The translations under genes and the position numbers were made by a program. From the NCBI GenBank assembly GCA_044347755.1, contig JBIKUE010000002.1, positions 1 through 64,000 on the forward strand: a stretch of DNA of 64,000 nt, read 5' to 3'. Every line of letters starts with the position of its first letter. The first letter of the stretch is position 1. This DNA is from M3007 sp044347755 (GTDB lineage: Bacteria > Bacteroidota > Bacteroidia > Chitinophagales > Saprospiraceae). Positions 62,801 through 64,000 of the stretch are shown here, in pieces. Below the pieces are notes generated by a model. It was not told the origin of the DNA. It did not search any database and saw only the letters and a program-made list of their open reading frames with translations.

Positions 62801-63380
62801 AAATATTGCCTACAGAGCTAGAATACGATTTACTCCAAACGGTGTTGCCGTCGCTGGTAAGTCTAGTGACTATTGTTTGGGCACTGTTTGAACCAATTGG
62901 GAAAGACATGCCGGTTAGAATAAAACCGCCATCCGGTAATATAATAACGGAACGGCAAAAATCGTCCGTAGAGCCTGAGTTAATGATTCTGTTCCATACA
63001 GTGTTGCCAGATGCATCCACTTTAACCACAAAGATGTCAGAACTTTCTGCTCCGAAACTGCGGGTTTCACCAACAGCAACGAATCCTCCGTCTGGTGTGG
63101 CTGTTGCTGCATTAAATTGATCGGATTGTCCGGCGCCGAAACGTTTTTGCCAAATTGGCATGCCGTTTGCATCAAGACGTAGAAGAAAGCCGTCTTGGTT
63201 TCCTATATTGTTGGTGACATGTCCTGCTACCAAATAGCCGTTAGGAGTTTCCAGCACCCAAGTACCTACCTCCTGTCCGGAGCCGCCAAAAGTTTTTTGA
63301 AAAGTGATCTGACCAAAGATCACTAAACTGTGAAGACAGAGTGCCCACACTAAAAGTTTTCTAGTACGCTTTGCTGCCAT
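59847..63380 (-). CDS. Type IX secreted beta-propeller protein with eight tandem 'FCPGE' repeats
   Basis: An 1177-residue protein with a signal peptide (MAAKRTRKLLVWALCLHSLVIFGQ). Residues about 25-385 are repeated propeller-like units ('TPDGGFVAVGETRSFG', 'LPDGGFILTG', 'TSDGGFIAVGDTK'). Then follow eight tandem units of about 52 residues built on 'FCPGE...I.GQ.Y.QPGTV' and 'GGCDT.VTYTL', from about 440 to 860. An HYR-like domain ('CFMAKDQCGQEKPCCFTVHV'), a further beta domain and a type A sorting domain ('LLLYPNPSSGVLFADL' ... 'GIYFLEVQPERG') end the protein. It is probably a cell-surface or released protein. Confidence 0.92.
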   Translation of the reverse strand: MAAKRTRKLLVWALCLHSLVIFGQITFQKTFGGSGQEVGTWVLETPNGYLVAGHVTNNIGNQDGFLLRLDANGMPIWQKRFGAGQSDQFNAATATPDGGFVAVGETRSFGAESSDIFVVKVDASGNTVWNRIINSGSTDDFCRSVIILPDGGFILTGMSFPIGSNSAQTIVTRLTSDGNTVWSKSYSSSVGNIFLCNYVQGNVIYASGGLDADAVLVRLDLATGVILGSRTFAGSDSEALYFQLPTQDGNMLLADHTRSANINAEVEAWVQKVNPTTGQVLWSKVYYRPGNNIRGRIEKVNDGGFLLTPYDNFNSATGDALLAKMDANGNLQWSYNYGGPNADRLFKAVQTSDGGFIAVGDTKISSSNTELLVVKTDANGLIQGQCPRAGGILSANFTSTNNNSGPSDGPWLSGSTLNITPLPINLLSQNINNSPSPVQMKTVALCPNQAYSINGMAYSAPKMVTDTVQGLQGCDTIVHYLLTLSPYITGIHVVGLCTGETYTINGIAYTAPATVVDTVKAVNGGCDTLCTFVLKVWAQPNIAQTIHFCEGESVMIGGQVYAQPGIVQTILESASDGCDTLVTYTLIQRPKPSQSVTIAFCPGESVMIAGQTYNQAGTVIANLPSNSGGCDTVVTYTLQVKPQPAKSVLHRFCPGQNIIIAGQSYNQSATVLETIAAVGNGCDTIVTHTLELMPQVSRTETLPFCPGETVMINGQAYQQPSSVLVALPSLNGGCDTLVTYTLELRPQPTRTETRGFCPGETITIAGQTYSQPGTVIANIASTTGGCDTIVTYALELKPQASRAESRGFCPGEIVMISGQAYTQPGTVIINQPSTTGGCDTIVTYTLQYLTPAPSNIAIQCPDDMTVVTNAGSAIPTVNYNNPIAASDCLCPGLELSRTNGPASGSAFTVGATQVCFMAKDQCGQEKPCCFTVHVREESPCDIKEIGCMKYELLSITADAGKNHTYRIRVTNSCASKMVYTAIQIPDGQIAMEPLNNTIYTGVDGRPYIVRSPNYTPMYSIRFKSTADSISNGQSDIFQYTLPAQADVTYINIATRLADQKFYEAHLNTFYCPVGVTPTYSRPSQARDFNLTSNQNSLLLYPNPSSGVLFADLTDWAGQKLRINVVNGQGQMVQTLTEPATEDVLRLEIPHGLTNGIYFLEVQPERGEKEVLRFMLQR

Positions 63381-63527
63381 GATTAATTAAATCGGATGGG
63401 TGAACTACTATTGCCCTTCTCTTAATCATGTGCCCTTCTTGAGTTTCAGGAGTTCCCGTTTACGTTTAAACAGAAACTAAAGATCCCCACACATGTCAAA
63501 AGAATTGCGTTGTGCAATTGTATCCCC

Positions 63528-63556
63528 CAAATGTACTATACGGTAGTATATGTCAA
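63528..63556 (-). promoter_or_regulatory. Consensus promoter of the type IX secreted repeat-protein gene
   Basis: On the minus strand TTG (63556-63554), an 18-base spacer and TACATTTG (63535-63528) match the consensus. The leader to ATG 63380 would be about 140 bases, longer than for the other promoters in this window. Confidence 0.6.
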
Positions 63557-63645
63557 AAGCGAACTAGTAGTTTTGTCTTCCAATCGCTATGTTTTTCGAC
63601 GAAAGTAGTCTTTTTATGGTAAGAACGGGTGGCAACTAGTACATT

Positions 63646-64000
63646 TTAATCCAAATATCTACTGGTTAGTCCCTGGTAATAGTCAATTCTGCGGTCTCTG
63701 AAAAATGGCCAAATCCGCCGTACCGCCTCTGTACGGGCTTTATTGACCTCAATCACTACATTTTCTTCTTGTTGCTGGCTGGCTTGATATAGTAACTCTC
63801 CCTGTGGGCCCGCAACGAAGCTTTGCCCCCAAAACTGGATTCCGCCTGTAACGCCTGTCCAGTCTGGCTCCTGCCCTACCCTGTTTACGGTAATAACTGG
63901 CAACCCATTGGCAACAGCATGTCCTCTTTGACTAATTTGCCAGGCATCGTGTTGCCTGTTTTTTTCTTCCTGAGGATCGGTGCTTTCCCATCCAATTGCT
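63646..64000 (-). CDS. aguB: N-carbamoylputrescine amidase-like carbon-nitrogen hydrolase, 3' part
   Basis: This is the C-terminal 118 residues of a nitrilase-superfamily enzyme; the gene continues past the window edge with no interruption. Landmarks are 'AIGWESTDPQEEKNRQHDAW' at the edge, 'QISQRGHAVANGLPVITVNR', 'IQFWGQSFVAGPQGE' and 'VRRIWPFFRDRRIDYYQGL', all matching AguB. Other carbon-nitrogen hydrolases cannot be fully excluded because the catalytic Cys lies outside. Confidence 0.88.
   Translation of the reverse strand, partial: AIGWESTDPQEEKNRQHDAWQISQRGHAVANGLPVITVNRVGQEPDWTGVTGGIQFWGQSFVAGPQGELLYQASQQQEENVVIEVNKARTEAVRRIWPFFRDRRIDYYQGLTSRYLD

Overview
The window looks like chromosomal DNA of a Bacteroidota bacterium, probably near Saprospiria or Chitinophagia; the exact group is inference. 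Supporting features are type IX secretion C-terminal domains of both kinds, a DUF1501/DUF1800 pair, a DUF3822-rsmD pair, FAS1 and TonB-family lipoproteins, near absence of Shine-Dalgarno sequences, and repeated matches to the Bacteroidota promoter consensus TTG-N(17-23)-TAnnTTTG.

Positions 1-16.4 kb are accessory DNA. A type I restriction-modification locus (hsdM, hsdS, an unrelated exported protein, hsdR) is followed by a small ORF between two related hairpins. Next come an excisionase-like HTH gene, a primase-like/SF2-helicase protein, a gene remnant, a PLD-family nuclease, an AlbA_2/Schlafen-type protein and a tyrosine integrase. The integrase is separated only by its promoter region from tRNA-Arg(CCU), whose 3' end faces the element. 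This is the layout of a tRNA-integrated, satellite-like element with defence cargo. The left end was not found and may lie outside the window.

Positions 16.5-33.5 kb are core and cell-surface genes: a phosphoesterase, a LuxE-like protein, rsmD with DUF3822, bactofilin, tsaD in a run with a membrane protein and a cytochrome c lipoprotein, a 1649-residue type IX secreted adhesin-like protein, a NYN RNase fused to a cold-shock domain, a two-FAS1 lipoprotein and a large BNR-propeller protein.

Positions 33.5-40.1 kb hold a histidine operon on the minus strand, hisG-D-C-B-H-F-IE, without hisA. It is preceded by a consensus promoter, a leader peptide MHHHHHLLPPGKR and a perfect 12-bp terminator whose 5' arm can instead pair with the leader-peptide codons. 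This is a complete candidate ribosome-mediated attenuator.

Positions 40.2-48.9 kb hold the DUF1501/DUF1800 pair, a UbiA prenyltransferase, and a cobalamin riboswitch heading three lipoprotein genes, the first a beta-propeller like BtuG. A TonB-C/TPR protein and a short stop-interrupted reading frame follow. Positions 48.9-64 kb carry a saccharopine-dehydrogenase-like enzyme, a VWA protein, an AraC regulator, a membrane protein, CCA-adding enzyme, a Dus enzyme, AccC, a class IV aminotransferase, a SUMF1 protein, an exported DsbA/FrnE-like protein, a type IX secreted repeat protein, and the 3' part of an N-carbamoylputrescine amidase gene that runs off the window.
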